A stretch of DNA of 64,000 bases from Corticicoccus populi (GTDB lineage: Bacteria; Bacillota; Bacilli; Staphylococcales; Salinicoccaceae): contig NZ_JBHUOQ010000003.1 of the NCBI RefSeq assembly GCF_042686195.1, forward strand, positions 186,001 through 250,000, read 5' to 3'. Numbering within the stretch: position 1 is the first letter of the stretch; each line of letters begins with the position of its first letter. The position numbers and the translations under genes are program-made. Of the stretch, positions 32,735-40,953 are shown in pieces. Under the pieces are notes generated by a model. It worked only from the letters and a program-made list of their open reading frames with translations. It had not been told where the DNA came from and ran no database searches.

Positions 32735-33772
32735 GTGGATACTAAAGTATGGAAAATATCAACTGAAGACGTAGACAGTGAATCAGCACTCCAAAAGCTG
32801 AAGGAAATTAAAACAGCAATTACATACGGGGAGGTCGTGGGCCTGCCGACAGAAACTGTATACGGTCTTGCAGGTGATGCAACCAATCCGGAAGCAATCA
32901 ATAAAATATTCAATGCCAAAGGACGGCCGTCGGACAACCCTCTGATTGTTCATATTCACAGTATTAAACAGCTTGAAAATTTCGTTGAAATTAATGACAG
33001 CCGTGTATCAGCACTGATGGAGCATTTTTGGCCGGGACCGATTTCTTTTATTCTCCCTTTAAAAGGAGATTATCTGCCGTCACGGACAGTTGCAGAGCTT
33101 CCCTCGGTGGCAGTCCGTATGCCGAGTCATGCTGTAGGCAGAAAAGTGCTGCAGTTTGTTGATGTGCCGCTTGCAGCACCGAGTGCCAATATCAGCGGCA
33201 AGCCGTCACCGACCGATTTCAGCCATGTCATTGATGATTTAAATGGAAAAGTATATGGTGTGATTGCGAGTGAGCCGGCGGATTACGGTATAGAATCAAC
33301 TGTTCTTGACTGTACGACTTTCCCTTACCGGATTGCACGACCGGGTGCAGTAACGAAAGAAGATTTAGAGAGTGTACTTGAAAACAGCGTAGACGCATAT
33401 CAGATGACGATGGATAAACCCATTGCACCCGGCATGAAGTATAAACATTATGCACCAAGACAGCCGCTGACTATAGTGGAAGAGTCGGTGATGAACTGGA
33501 AAATTTCCGAAGCCAGAAATAAAAAAATCGGAGTTATCGCACCGGAGACGACAAGAGACAAAATTCCTGAAGGCGTAAAATTTGTGAGTTTATGTATGGA
33601 TGCCGCTGATTATAGAAATGCGGCAAGAAACTTGTACGGTGCGTTACGCATCATGGATAAGTCCGACGTTGATGAAATTTATATTTACGCGTTTCATAGA
33701 GATGAACATTCAGAAGCCCTGTTGAACCGGATTTACAAGGCAGCCGGCGATGAAATTATTAAGGAAGGTTAA
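32735..33772 (+). CDS. ywlC: L-threonylcarbamoyladenylate synthase (Sua5/YwlC type)
   Basis: About 345 residues. The N-terminal YrdC domain carries GEVVGLPTETVYGLAGDA, KGRPSDNPLIVHI and SANISGKPSPT. A C-terminal Sua5 domain of about 130 residues follows a linker (GMKYKHYAPRQPL). It makes threonylcarbamoyl-AMP for t6A37 in ANN-reading tRNAs. GGGAG is best placed for GTG 32735; ATG 32729, which overlaps the prmC stop, and GTG 32720 are alternatives. Gene order prfA-prmC-sua5-ywlE is as in Bacillus and Staphylococcus. Confidence 0.94.
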   Translation: MDTKVWKISTEDVDSESALQKLKEIKTAITYGEVVGLPTETVYGLAGDATNPEAINKIFNAKGRPSDNPLIVHIHSIKQLENFVEINDSRVSALMEHFWPGPISFILPLKGDYLPSRTVAELPSVAVRMPSHAVGRKVLQFVDVPLAAPSANISGKPSPTDFSHVIDDLNGKVYGVIASEPADYGIESTVLDCTTFPYRIARPGAVTKEDLESVLENSVDAYQMTMDKPIAPGMKYKHYAPRQPLTIVEESVMNWKISEARNKKIGVIAPETTRDKIPEGVKFVSLCMDAADYRNAARNLYGALRIMDKSDVDEIYIYAFHRDEHSEALLNRIYKAAGDEIIKEG

Positions 33773-33773
33773 C

Positions 33774-34184
33774 ATGAAAAAGATAATATTTGTGTGCACG
33801 GGAAACACATGCCGCAGCCCTCTCGCAGAAAGCTATGCAAAAAAAGTATATCCTGAGCGGGAATTTGAATCGAGGGGACTGATGGTTACTTCGGACCGTA
33901 TCAGTAAATACTCGCTTGAAATTATCAGGGAGAACGCACTTCCGGAACCCTCCAGCCCCCGGCAGCTGTCAAAGGCAGATACACTTCAAAGCGTGCTTCT
34001 TGTGATGACAGAAGCACATAGGACAGCGGTAGAAAATATGTATCCGGGTGCTGAAGTTGAACTTTTGAGTAAGTTTACTACAGAACATTCTGTGGATATC
34101 AGTGATCCGTTCGGTGCAGAAAAAGAAGTTTACAATAAGGTTTTTCAGGAGATTAAGACCTTTGTAGATAAAATAGAAGTGTAA
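33774..34184 (+). CDS. ywlE: Protein arginine phosphatase, low-molecular-weight phosphatase fold (YwlE/PtpB)
   Basis: A 136-residue phosphatase. The P-loop is CTGNTCRSP (Cys8, Arg14). Thr12 in this loop is the residue that in B. subtilis YwlE sets specificity for phosphoarginine over phosphotyrosine. The general-acid Asp is in SVDISDPFGA. It would oppose the arginine kinase McsB and the ClpC/CtsR stress circuit. ATG 33774 is chosen for its AAGGAAGG site and the family N terminus. One base separates it from the Sua5 gene. Confidence 0.92.
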   Translation: MKKIIFVCTGNTCRSPLAESYAKKVYPEREFESRGLMVTSDRISKYSLEIIRENALPEPSSPRQLSKADTLQSVLLVMTEAHRTAVENMYPGAEVELLSKFTTEHSVDISDPFGAEKEVYNKVFQEIKTFVDKIEV

Positions 34185-34255
34185 ATTTTATTAAGATTAC
34201 TTTAATACAGACATGTTTTTGCTTATAATTGATTAAGTAAGGAAGAGGTGAGGTT

Positions 34256-34684
34256 ATGAAGGTCATTATAGCGTCAGACCATGGCGGCGTTAATTTAAAA
34301 GCATCGGTTGTTCAGAAACTGAAGGATAACGGTGTGGATGTCACTGATCTTGGTCCTGATAATACGGATTCTGTGGATTATCCTGATTATGCAAAGCCTG
34401 CAGCACAAAAGGTAGCTTCAGGAGAGTTTGACCGTGGTATTCTTATCTGCGGCACAGGTATTGGAATGAGTATCGCAGCGAATAAAGTTAAAGGGATAAG
34501 ATGTGCTTTAGTTCACGATACATTCAGTGCACATGCCACGAGAGAGCACAATAATTCAAACATGCTTGCTATGGGTGAGCGGGTAATCGGTCCCGGACTC
34601 GCAGATGATATCGTTAATATTTGGTTGAATACTGAATATGAGGGTGGTAGACATGAGCGCAGAGTATGCAAGATTGAAGAATGA
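34256..34684 (+). CDS. rpiB: Ribose-5-phosphate isomerase B
   Basis: A 142-residue RpiB/LacAB-family isomerase converting ribulose-5-P and ribose-5-P. The opening IIASDHGGVNLKASVV with the SDHGG site, CGTGIGMSIAANKVKGIRCA with the catalytic Cys, and the EHNNSNMLAMGERVIG segment are intact. Ends within the next gene (32-base overlap from its chosen start). RpiB at this place is as in Bacillus (YwlF). Confidence 0.94.
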   Translation: MKVIIASDHGGVNLKASVVQKLKDNGVDVTDLGPDNTDSVDYPDYAKPAAQKVASGEFDRGILICGTGIGMSIAANKVKGIRCALVHDTFSAHATREHNNSNMLAMGERVIGPGLADDIVNIWLNTEYEGGRHERRVCKIEE

Positions 34685-35201
34685 AATTAAGCAGTTGTTT
34701 GATGAACTGGACAGTCAGGGATTTTTCTTTTCCGGTGAGACACTGGTGATCGGCTGTTCAACTTCAGAAGTGATTGGTGAGAGAATCGGCAGTCACAGTT
34801 CTTTAGAAGCAGCAGAAATAATATTCAGTACGCTTCAGTCACTCTCTGAAAAACATCACCTCGATTTAATCTTCCAGGGATGTGAACATATTAACAGGGC
34901 GTTAACCCTGGAACGCAGGGTTGCAGAAAGGCTGAATGCCGAGATTGTTTCTGTCGTACCGCATCGTCAGGCGGGAGGCAGTCTGAGTGAATATGCATAC
35001 AGACACTTAAGTGATGCGGTGGTTGTCGAAAAGATTACTGCAGATGCAGGAATTGATATCGGTCAGACACTGATTGGTATGCATATCAGACATGTTGCCG
35101 TTCCAGTCCGGACAAACACCCAAAAAATTGGTGAAGCTGTTGTTACCATCGCAAAAAGCCGTCCGAAACTTATTGGTGGACCGCGTGCGAAATATCAATA
35201 A
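34653..35201 (+). CDS. ywlG: UPF0340/DUF436 family protein (YwlG-like)
   Basis: A 182-residue conserved protein of the YwlG family, found between rpiB and glyA in Bacillus and Staphylococcus. It has the family segments GCSTSEVIGERIGSHSS, IFQGCEHINRALTLER and VVPHRQAGGSLSEYA, rich in conserved Cys, His and Glu. Biochemical role unknown. Start: ATG 34653 with AGGGTGG six bases upstream; ATG 34638 would add five residues. Confidence 0.9.
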   Translation: MSAEYARLKNEIKQLFDELDSQGFFFSGETLVIGCSTSEVIGERIGSHSSLEAAEIIFSTLQSLSEKHHLDLIFQGCEHINRALTLERRVAERLNAEIVSVVPHRQAGGSLSEYAYRHLSDAVVVEKITADAGIDIGQTLIGMHIRHVAVPVRTNTQKIGEAVVTIAKSRPKLIGGPRAKYQ

Positions 35202-35230
35202 TATTTAAAATAATAAGGAGAGTTATATAA

Positions 35231-36466
35231 ATGTCATATATTAAGTCAGAAGATCCAAAACTTTATGAGGCAATGCAGAATGAGTTTGACCGTCAGAACA
35301 ACAATATTGAATTAATCGCATCCGAAAACTTTGTATCACAGGCAGTGCTGGAAGCACAGGGGTCTACTTTAACAAACAAATATGCAGAAGGCTATCCGGG
35401 GAAACGTTATTACGGCGGCTGTGAACATGTTGATGTAGTTGAAAGTCTTGCAATTGACCGTTTGAAGGAGATATTTGGAGCAGAATATGCAAATGTACAG
35501 CCTCATTCAGGTTCACAGGCAAATATGGGCGTTTACTTCTCCATTTTAGAGCCGGGTGATACAGTTCTCGGTATGAATTTAAGCCACGGCGGTCATTTGA
35601 CTCACGGCAGCCCTGTTAACTTCAGCGGTAAATTATATAACTTTGTAGAATATGGTGTGACTAAAGACACTGAGAGAATCGACTATGATGCACTTCTTGA
35701 GCAGGCGAAAAAAGAGCAGCCTAAATTAATTCTTGCAGGCGCAAGTGCATACCCTTTTGAAATAGACTTTAAGAAATTCCGCGAGATTGCTGATGAAGTC
35801 GGTGCGTACTTCATGGTAGATATGGCGCATATCGCCGGACTCGTTGCAGCCGGTCTTCACCAGAACCCGGTTCCTTATGCGGACTTCGTTACTTCCACTA
35901 CTCATAAAACAATGCGCGGACCACGCGGCGGCTTTATCCTTGCCAAAGAAAAATATACTAAAGAATTAAATAAAATTATCTTCCCGGGTATACAGGGCGG
36001 ACCTTTGATGCATGTTATTGCAGGGAAAGCTGTTGCCTTCCGTGAAGCACTTCAGCCGGAGTTTAAAACTTATCAGGCGCAGGTGATTAAAAATGCACAG
36101 GCACTTGGAGCAAGACTGTCTGAAAAAGGATTAAGAATTGTCGGCGGCGGTACTGACAATCATCTGGTACTTGTAGATGTGAAAAGCTACGGATTGACAG
36201 GGAAAATTGCAGAGGAAGCGCTGGATGAAATCGGAATTACATGTAATAAAAATATGATTCCATTTGACGAAGCGTCACCATTTGTTACTTCAGGCATCAG
36301 ACTGGGTGCACCTGCAATGACTTCCAGAGGTTTCAACGAAGCGGATATGGAACAGGTCGCTGATTTGATTGTTGAAACACTGAACCGTGTTAAAGAAGAG
36401 GCTTCTCTTGAAGGACTGCAGGAAAAAGTCCATGCTTTAACAGCAAAATATCCACTCTATAAATAG
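35231..36466 (+). CDS. glyA: Serine hydroxymethyltransferase
   Basis: A 411-residue PLP enzyme that converts serine and tetrahydrofolate to glycine and methylene-THF. NNNIELIASENF near the start, the PLP Lys in TSTTHKTMRGPRGG and the upstream SGSQAN loop are present. Full length for the family. AAGGAGAG site. Codon use biased, as in strongly expressed genes. It precedes upp by 11 bases, probably co-transcribed. Confidence 0.97.
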   Translation: MSYIKSEDPKLYEAMQNEFDRQNNNIELIASENFVSQAVLEAQGSTLTNKYAEGYPGKRYYGGCEHVDVVESLAIDRLKEIFGAEYANVQPHSGSQANMGVYFSILEPGDTVLGMNLSHGGHLTHGSPVNFSGKLYNFVEYGVTKDTERIDYDALLEQAKKEQPKLILAGASAYPFEIDFKKFREIADEVGAYFMVDMAHIAGLVAAGLHQNPVPYADFVTSTTHKTMRGPRGGFILAKEKYTKELNKIIFPGIQGGPLMHVIAGKAVAFREALQPEFKTYQAQVIKNAQALGARLSEKGLRIVGGGTDNHLVLVDVKSYGLTGKIAEEALDEIGITCNKNMIPFDEASPFVTSGIRLGAPAMTSRGFNEADMEQVADLIVETLNRVKEEASLEGLQEKVHALTAKYPLYK

Positions 36467-36477
36467 GAGGACTATCT

Positions 36478-37107
36478 ATGTCTAATGTGCATGTAATGGA
36501 TCATCCGTTAATTCAGCATAAGATGAGCTACATTCGTGATAAAAAAACGTCTACTAAAGACTTCAGGGAACTGGTTGATGAAGTCGGCATGCTGATGGTG
36601 TATGAGGTGACGAGAAATCTGCAGCTTGAAGATGTGGAAGTGGAAACGCCGATTACAACTATGACTGCAAAGCGTTTGAGCGGGAAGAAAATCTGCCTGG
36701 TTCCAATTTTAAGAGCCGGCCTCGGTATGCAGGAGGGAGTTCATAAACTAATCCCTGCTGCAAGGGTCGGGCATATTGGTCTTTACAGAGATCCGGAGAC
36801 ACTGCAGGCAGTTGAGTACTATGCAAAATTTCCGGCAGATATTGAAGACCGGGATATACTGGTGATTGACCCTATGCTTGCGACAGGTGCATCGGCAGTT
36901 GAAGCAATTACTGCAATTAAGAAAAGAGGCGCCAACAAAATCCGTTTTGTCTGCCTGATTGCTGCACCGGAAGGTGTAGAGGCACTGCAGAAGGCACATT
37001 CTGATGTCGACATATATATCGCTGCACTGGATGAAAAACTGGATGAAAAAAGTTATATTATTCCCGGCCTCGGTGATGCCGGGGACAGATTATTCGGAAC
37101 ACGTTAA
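36478..37107 (+). CDS. upp: Uracil phosphoribosyltransferase
   Basis: A 209-residue salvage enzyme making UMP from uracil and PRPP. The PRPP loop is in DILVIDPMLATGASAVEAI; VPILRAGLGM and the C-terminal uracil-binding YIIPGLGDAGDRLFGT are intact. TAGGAGG site. Neighbours glyA and mnaA as in S. aureus. Confidence 0.97.
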   Translation: MSNVHVMDHPLIQHKMSYIRDKKTSTKDFRELVDEVGMLMVYEVTRNLQLEDVEVETPITTMTAKRLSGKKICLVPILRAGLGMQEGVHKLIPAARVGHIGLYRDPETLQAVEYYAKFPADIEDRDILVIDPMLATGASAVEAITAIKKRGANKIRFVCLIAAPEGVEALQKAHSDVDIYIAALDEKLDEKSYIIPGLGDAGDRLFGTR

Positions 37108-37134
37108 ATTTTAAGGGATTTAAGGAGAAGTTGA

Positions 37135-38268
37135 ATGAAAAAAATAATGACCGTTTTTGGAACAAGACCTGAAGCAATTAAGATGGCACCACTTGTATTG
37201 GAATTGAAAAAAGACCCTGATCTTGAACCAATTGTTGTGGTTACAGCACAGCATCGTGAAATGCTTGACCAGGTACTTGGGATTTTTGGTATTACACCGG
37301 ATTATGATCTTGATATTATGAAGCAGGGACAGACATTATCTGAAGTCACCGGGCGGGTAGTTACAGGTCTTGAGGCGATTATTAAAGAAGCAGAGCCTGA
37401 TATGATTTTAGTTCACGGAGATACGACAACTACTTTTGCCGGTAGTCTTGCTGCGTTTTATAATGAAGTGAGAATCGGACATGTTGAAGCGGGTCTTCGT
37501 ACACATAATAAGTATTCACCGTTTCCTGAAGAGATGAACCGTCAGATGACAGGTGTGCTGGCAGATCTTCATTTCTCACCGACAGAAACATCAAGAGATA
37601 ATCTGTTAAAAGAGAATAAGGATGAAAATTTAATTTCAGTCACAGGCAATACTGCAATTGATGCGTTAAAGACCACTGTGAATGAGGACTATAAGAGCGA
37701 AATCATCGATAAGCATAAAGATAACAAAGTAATCTTGTTAACAGCGCACAGAAGAGAGAATATCGGTGTACCGATGGAGAACATCTTCAGTGCGGTGCGT
37801 GACATCGTTGATGAGTTTGAAGATGTAACAGTCGTTTATCCTATTCATAAAAATCCGAAGGTCCGGGAAATTGCGGCCAAGTATTTATCTGATCACGACA
37901 GAATCGAAATTATTGAACCGCTTGATGTATTTGATTTTCATAATTTTGCTGCCAAAAGCCATATCATTATGACTGATTCAGGCGGTGTTCAGGAAGAAGC
38001 ACCGTCACTTGGGAAGCCTGTACTTGTACTGCGTGATACCACTGAGCGTCCGGAAGGTGTTGAGGCAGGAACCTTGAAGCTTGCCGGTATAGACAAAGAA
38101 AACATCTATAAGCTGACAAAAGAACTGCTGGAAGATACTTCTTTATATGAGAAAATGTCCAAGGCATCCAATCCTTACGGTGATGGAGAAGCATCGAGAA
38201 GAATATGCGAAAATATAAAATATTATTACGGGATTTTGGGAGAAAAACCTGCAAGTTTTAGAGTGTGA
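37135..38268 (+). CDS. mnaA: UDP-N-acetylglucosamine 2-epimerase (non-hydrolysing)
   Basis: A 377-residue GT-B-fold enzyme interconverting UDP-GlcNAc and UDP-ManNAc. Seen: VFGTRPEAIKMAPLV, VHGDTTTTFAGS, HVEAGLRT, LLTAHRRENIG and TDSGGVQEEAPSLGKPVL. UDP-ManNAc feeds wall teichoic acid linkage-unit synthesis in this group. It precedes the atp operon as in S. aureus. Confidence 0.95.
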   Translation: MKKIMTVFGTRPEAIKMAPLVLELKKDPDLEPIVVVTAQHREMLDQVLGIFGITPDYDLDIMKQGQTLSEVTGRVVTGLEAIIKEAEPDMILVHGDTTTTFAGSLAAFYNEVRIGHVEAGLRTHNKYSPFPEEMNRQMTGVLADLHFSPTETSRDNLLKENKDENLISVTGNTAIDALKTTVNEDYKSEIIDKHKDNKVILLTAHRRENIGVPMENIFSAVRDIVDEFEDVTVVYPIHKNPKVREIAAKYLSDHDRIEIIEPLDVFDFHNFAAKSHIIMTDSGGVQEEAPSLGKPVLVLRDTTERPEGVEAGTLKLAGIDKENIYKLTKELLEDTSLYEKMSKASNPYGDGEASRRICENIKYYYGILGEKPASFRV

Positions 38269-38326
38269 AAAATATGTCAATATTATGTCGGAAGTGTTGA
38301 TATATCGAAATAATTCCAACAAAATA

Positions 38327-38355
38327 TTGACACTAAATTATCACTAATATATCAT
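38327..38355 (+). promoter_or_regulatory. Promoter of the ATP synthase operon
   Basis: Consensus TTGACA (38327-38332), exactly 17 bases, TATCAT (38350-38355). It lies 56 bases before atpI in the 142-base gap after mnaA. A short AACGG/CCGTT stem (around 38371-38393) follows in the leader. Confidence 0.8.
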
Positions 38356-38410
38356 TACAAGAGTAATGTAACGGTTTCATAAAACGGGCCGTTAATACCA
38401 CTAGGAGACA

Positions 38411-38773
38411 ATGTTGAAAGTGTCATTTTTAAGACGATTTTTCCATCACTTTTTGAAGTTTTTACTTATCCCTCTCATTTTAAGCATACTCATATTTGCA
38501 GTTACACAATCATCAATAGCAGCAGGCGCCGCATTAGGCACTTTTGCGTCAATATTGATGAATTTAAACTGGCTCTATCACCTTGAGAAATCTTATGACA
38601 GTGATGTTGAACGGGTAAAGACAGGGACGCTGACACGCTTTTTGATTGTGATTATGACTTGTCTCATCTGGGTGCGTTTCCCGGAAGTGTTTAATATTTT
38701 TGCGATAGCTGCAGGGCTTGCCCTTAGTTATATATTAATTATAGTACGTGGAATTAAAGAATTGACGAAGTGA
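38411..38773 (+). CDS. atpI: ATP synthase subunit I
   Basis: A 120-residue membrane protein with four predicted helices, the variable first gene of Gram-positive atp operons. Subunit I helps c-ring assembly. AGGAGA lies close to ATG 38411; TTG 38414 would be better spaced. Sequence is weakly conserved, so the call rests on topology and on its place before atpB. Confidence 0.85.
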   Translation: MLKVSFLRRFFHHFLKFLLIPLILSILIFAVTQSSIAAGAALGTFASILMNLNWLYHLEKSYDSDVERVKTGTLTRFLIVIMTCLIWVRFPEVFNIFAIAAGLALSYILIIVRGIKELTK

Positions 38774-38786
38774 AAGAGGTGAGAAA

Positions 38787-39524
38787 ATGGAGCATGGAAG
38801 TCCTACGAGAACGATAGACTTATTTGGACTGCCGATAACATTTGAATTATCAACATCAATGATGATTATTTTGACATGTCTGATAGTGTTTTTTACATTA
38901 TTCTTTATGACAAGAAAGCTTGCGGTCAGACCGACAGGGAAACCTCAGGTATTGGTAGAAGCACTGATGAACTTCGTCAGAGGTATTATATCAAGTAATA
39001 TGGCATGGAAAACAGGCGGTAAATTCCACTTTTTTGCATTGACTTTAATTACGTTTATCTTTACAGCGAACATCCTGGGTATTCCGTTCATGTTTGTTGC
39101 TCCGGACGCAGAGCACACATTATGGTGGAAATCACCAACAGCAGATCCGACAGTTACTTTGACTTTGGCAGGACTGATGATTGTATTGACACATTATTAT
39201 GGTGTGAAAATGCGTGGTTTCGGAAGTTATATTAAAGAGTATTTCAAACCGATGTGGTGGTTTGCCCCAATTAAGTTCATCGAGGAATTTACATACAACT
39301 TAACATTGGGTCTCAGACTTTACGGTAATATTTATGCAGGTGAAGTACTTTTGACACTGCTTTTAACTTTGGTTACAGGCGGTACAATTCTCGGCGCAGT
39401 CGGCGGTTTTATTCCGATGATGATCTGGCAGGGATTTAAAGTCTTTATAAGCGGAATTCAGGCGTTTATATTTGTTATGTTAGCGATGGTTTATCTATCA
39501 CATAAAGTGAGCGAAGACCATTAA
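38787..39524 (+). CDS. atpB: ATP synthase Fo subunit a
   Basis: A 245-residue polytopic subunit forming the proton half-channels. The essential Arg is in LTLGLRLYGNIYAGE, and the C-terminal FIPMMIWQGFKVFISGIQAFIFVML helix (landmarks only) is typical. In the membrane, beside the c-ring. AGAGGTGAG site. Confidence 0.97.
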   Translation: MEHGSPTRTIDLFGLPITFELSTSMMIILTCLIVFFTLFFMTRKLAVRPTGKPQVLVEALMNFVRGIISSNMAWKTGGKFHFFALTLITFIFTANILGIPFMFVAPDAEHTLWWKSPTADPTVTLTLAGLMIVLTHYYGVKMRGFGSYIKEYFKPMWWFAPIKFIEEFTYNLTLGLRLYGNIYAGEVLLTLLLTLVTGGTILGAVGGFIPMMIWQGFKVFISGIQAFIFVMLAMVYLSHKVSEDH

Positions 39525-39565
39525 TATAAAATTTTATTTATAGAATAATTAGGAGGAAATATATT

Positions 39566-39781
39566 ATGAGTTTATTAGCAGCTGGTATTGCGGCAGGATT
39601 AGCGGCACTTGGTGCATCTTTCGGTATTGGTATGGTAGTTTCTAAAACAGTTGAAGGGGTTGCGCGTCAGCCGGAATCACGCGGACCACTTATGGGTATC
39701 ATGTTCATTGGTATCGGTGTTGTAGAAGCGGTGCCGATTATGGCGATCGTTATTTCATTCTTACTTATGTTCACGTTCTAA
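39566..39781 (+). CDS. atpE: ATP synthase Fo subunit c
   Basis: A 71-residue hairpin of two membrane helices; many copies form the rotor ring. The polar loop ARQPESR and the ion-carrying Glu54 in GIGVVEAVPI are present. No Na+-type ligand set is obvious, so it is probably proton-driven. Strong TAGGAGG site, as expected for the most abundant subunit. An 11-bp hairpin follows the stop codon. Confidence 0.97.
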   Translation: MSLLAAGIAAGLAALGASFGIGMVVSKTVEGVARQPESRGPLMGIMFIGIGVVEAVPIMAIVISFLLMFTF

Positions 39782-39795
39782 GAATCGTTACTTTT

Positions 39796-39823
39796 GGCGA
39801 AGTCTTCCAATTAAGATTTCGCC
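39796..39823 (+). repeat. Hairpin between atpE and atpF
   Basis: GGCGAAGTCTT (39796-39806) pairs with AAGATTTCGCC (39813-39823) through 11 bp, including one G-U pair, with a six-base loop. It begins 15 bases after the atpE stop. It lacks a T run, so it is not a normal terminator; it may stabilise the atpE 3' end or set subunit ratios. Confidence 0.65.
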
Positions 39824-39880
39824 CTCTTATTATGTCAACTAACGAATTTTATGAGACTTTCTTGAAAGGAGTGTACATGA

Positions 39881-40396
39881 GTGGATTTTCTTATTTTAGG
39901 TGCTGCTGATACGATGGGTTCTGCGATTGGGACAAGTATTGTTCTTTTGGCAAGTTTCCTGATACTGCTTCTCGCTTTGTCATATTTCGTATGGAAGCCC
40001 GTTAAAAAAATCATGGATGACCGTGAACAGTTTATCCATGACGAAATTAGCGATGCTGAAAAACGCAAAGAAGAATCAATTAGAGTACAGGAAGAAAACG
40101 AAGCATTATTAAAGAAAACTCAATCTGAGATTTCCGAGATGATGGAAAATGCAAAAGGCCAGGCGAAAAAAGAACAGGAAGCAATTATTCATGATGCGAA
40201 TACGCGTGCAAATCAATTGATTAAAGACGCAAAAGCAGATGTTGAAAGCGAGAAAGAAAAAGCTGTCAGAGAGATCAATGATCAAGTGGCGGAATTATCT
40301 GTTCTTATTGCAAGAAAGATGATTTCAAAAGAAATCAGCGAAAAAGAACAAAAAGAACTTGTGACGAAGTACATACAGGAAGCAGGGGATAAATAA
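39881..40396 (+). CDS. atpF: ATP synthase Fo subunit b
   Basis: A 171-residue stator subunit: one N-terminal membrane helix (about residues 10-32), then a long charged coiled coil (KKIMDDREQFIHDEISDAEK onward). Start is GTG, nine bases from GAAAGGAG. It ends on the A of the atpH start region (one-base overlap). Confidence 0.95.
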   Translation: MDFLILGAADTMGSAIGTSIVLLASFLILLLALSYFVWKPVKKIMDDREQFIHDEISDAEKRKEESIRVQEENEALLKKTQSEISEMMENAKGQAKKEQEAIIHDANTRANQLIKDAKADVESEKEKAVREINDQVAELSVLIARKMISKEISEKEQKELVTKYIQEAGDK

Positions 40397-40938
40397 TGGC
40401 TAATTCTGCAAAGAAATATGCTCAAGCTTTATTCAGTGCGGTCCAGGATGAAAATACTTTAAAACGAGTACATGAAGATTTTGAAGTTGTTATGAAAAGT
40501 ATTGAAAATGTGCCCGGCTTTAACGATTTTATGGAGAACCCTAGAATCCGCAAAGAATCCCGGAAAGCTTTGATTGAAACGACATTTAAAGGGGTTGAAA
40601 AGCCTCTCTTGAACACGCTTTTAATCTTATCCGACAAAAACAAATTGAATGAACTGTCTGATGTACACGCTGCATTTGTAGATGAGTACAACAAGCATGA
40701 AAATCAACAGTATGTTGTAGTCGAATCAACATATAAATTGTCGGCGGAAGAGCTTGATGAAATCGGTAAATATTTTATTAACAAAACAGGTTATGAAAAA
40801 TTGTTAATCGACAATAAAGTGAATGAAGAATTGATTGGCGGTATTAAGGTTTTCATCGGAACTCGTGTTTACGATGGATCTGTAAGCGGCCAGCTCGAAT
40901 CTCTACAGAATCAGTTCAAAGAACGGACGAATAGCTAA
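40396..40938 (+). CDS. atpH: ATP synthase F1 subunit delta
   Basis: A 180-residue stator protein linking subunit b to the top of the alpha-beta hexamer. It has the OSCP-like helical N domain (SAKKYAQALFSAVQDEN) and the C-terminal GGIKVFIGTRVYDGSVSGQL motif. One-base overlap with atpF. Confidence 0.95.
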   Translation: MANSAKKYAQALFSAVQDENTLKRVHEDFEVVMKSIENVPGFNDFMENPRIRKESRKALIETTFKGVEKPLLNTLLILSDKNKLNELSDVHAAFVDEYNKHENQQYVVVESTYKLSAEELDEIGKYFINKTGYEKLLIDNKVNEELIGGIKVFIGTRVYDGSVSGQLESLQNQFKERTNS

Positions 40939-40953
40939 TTAAGGAGTGATTTT

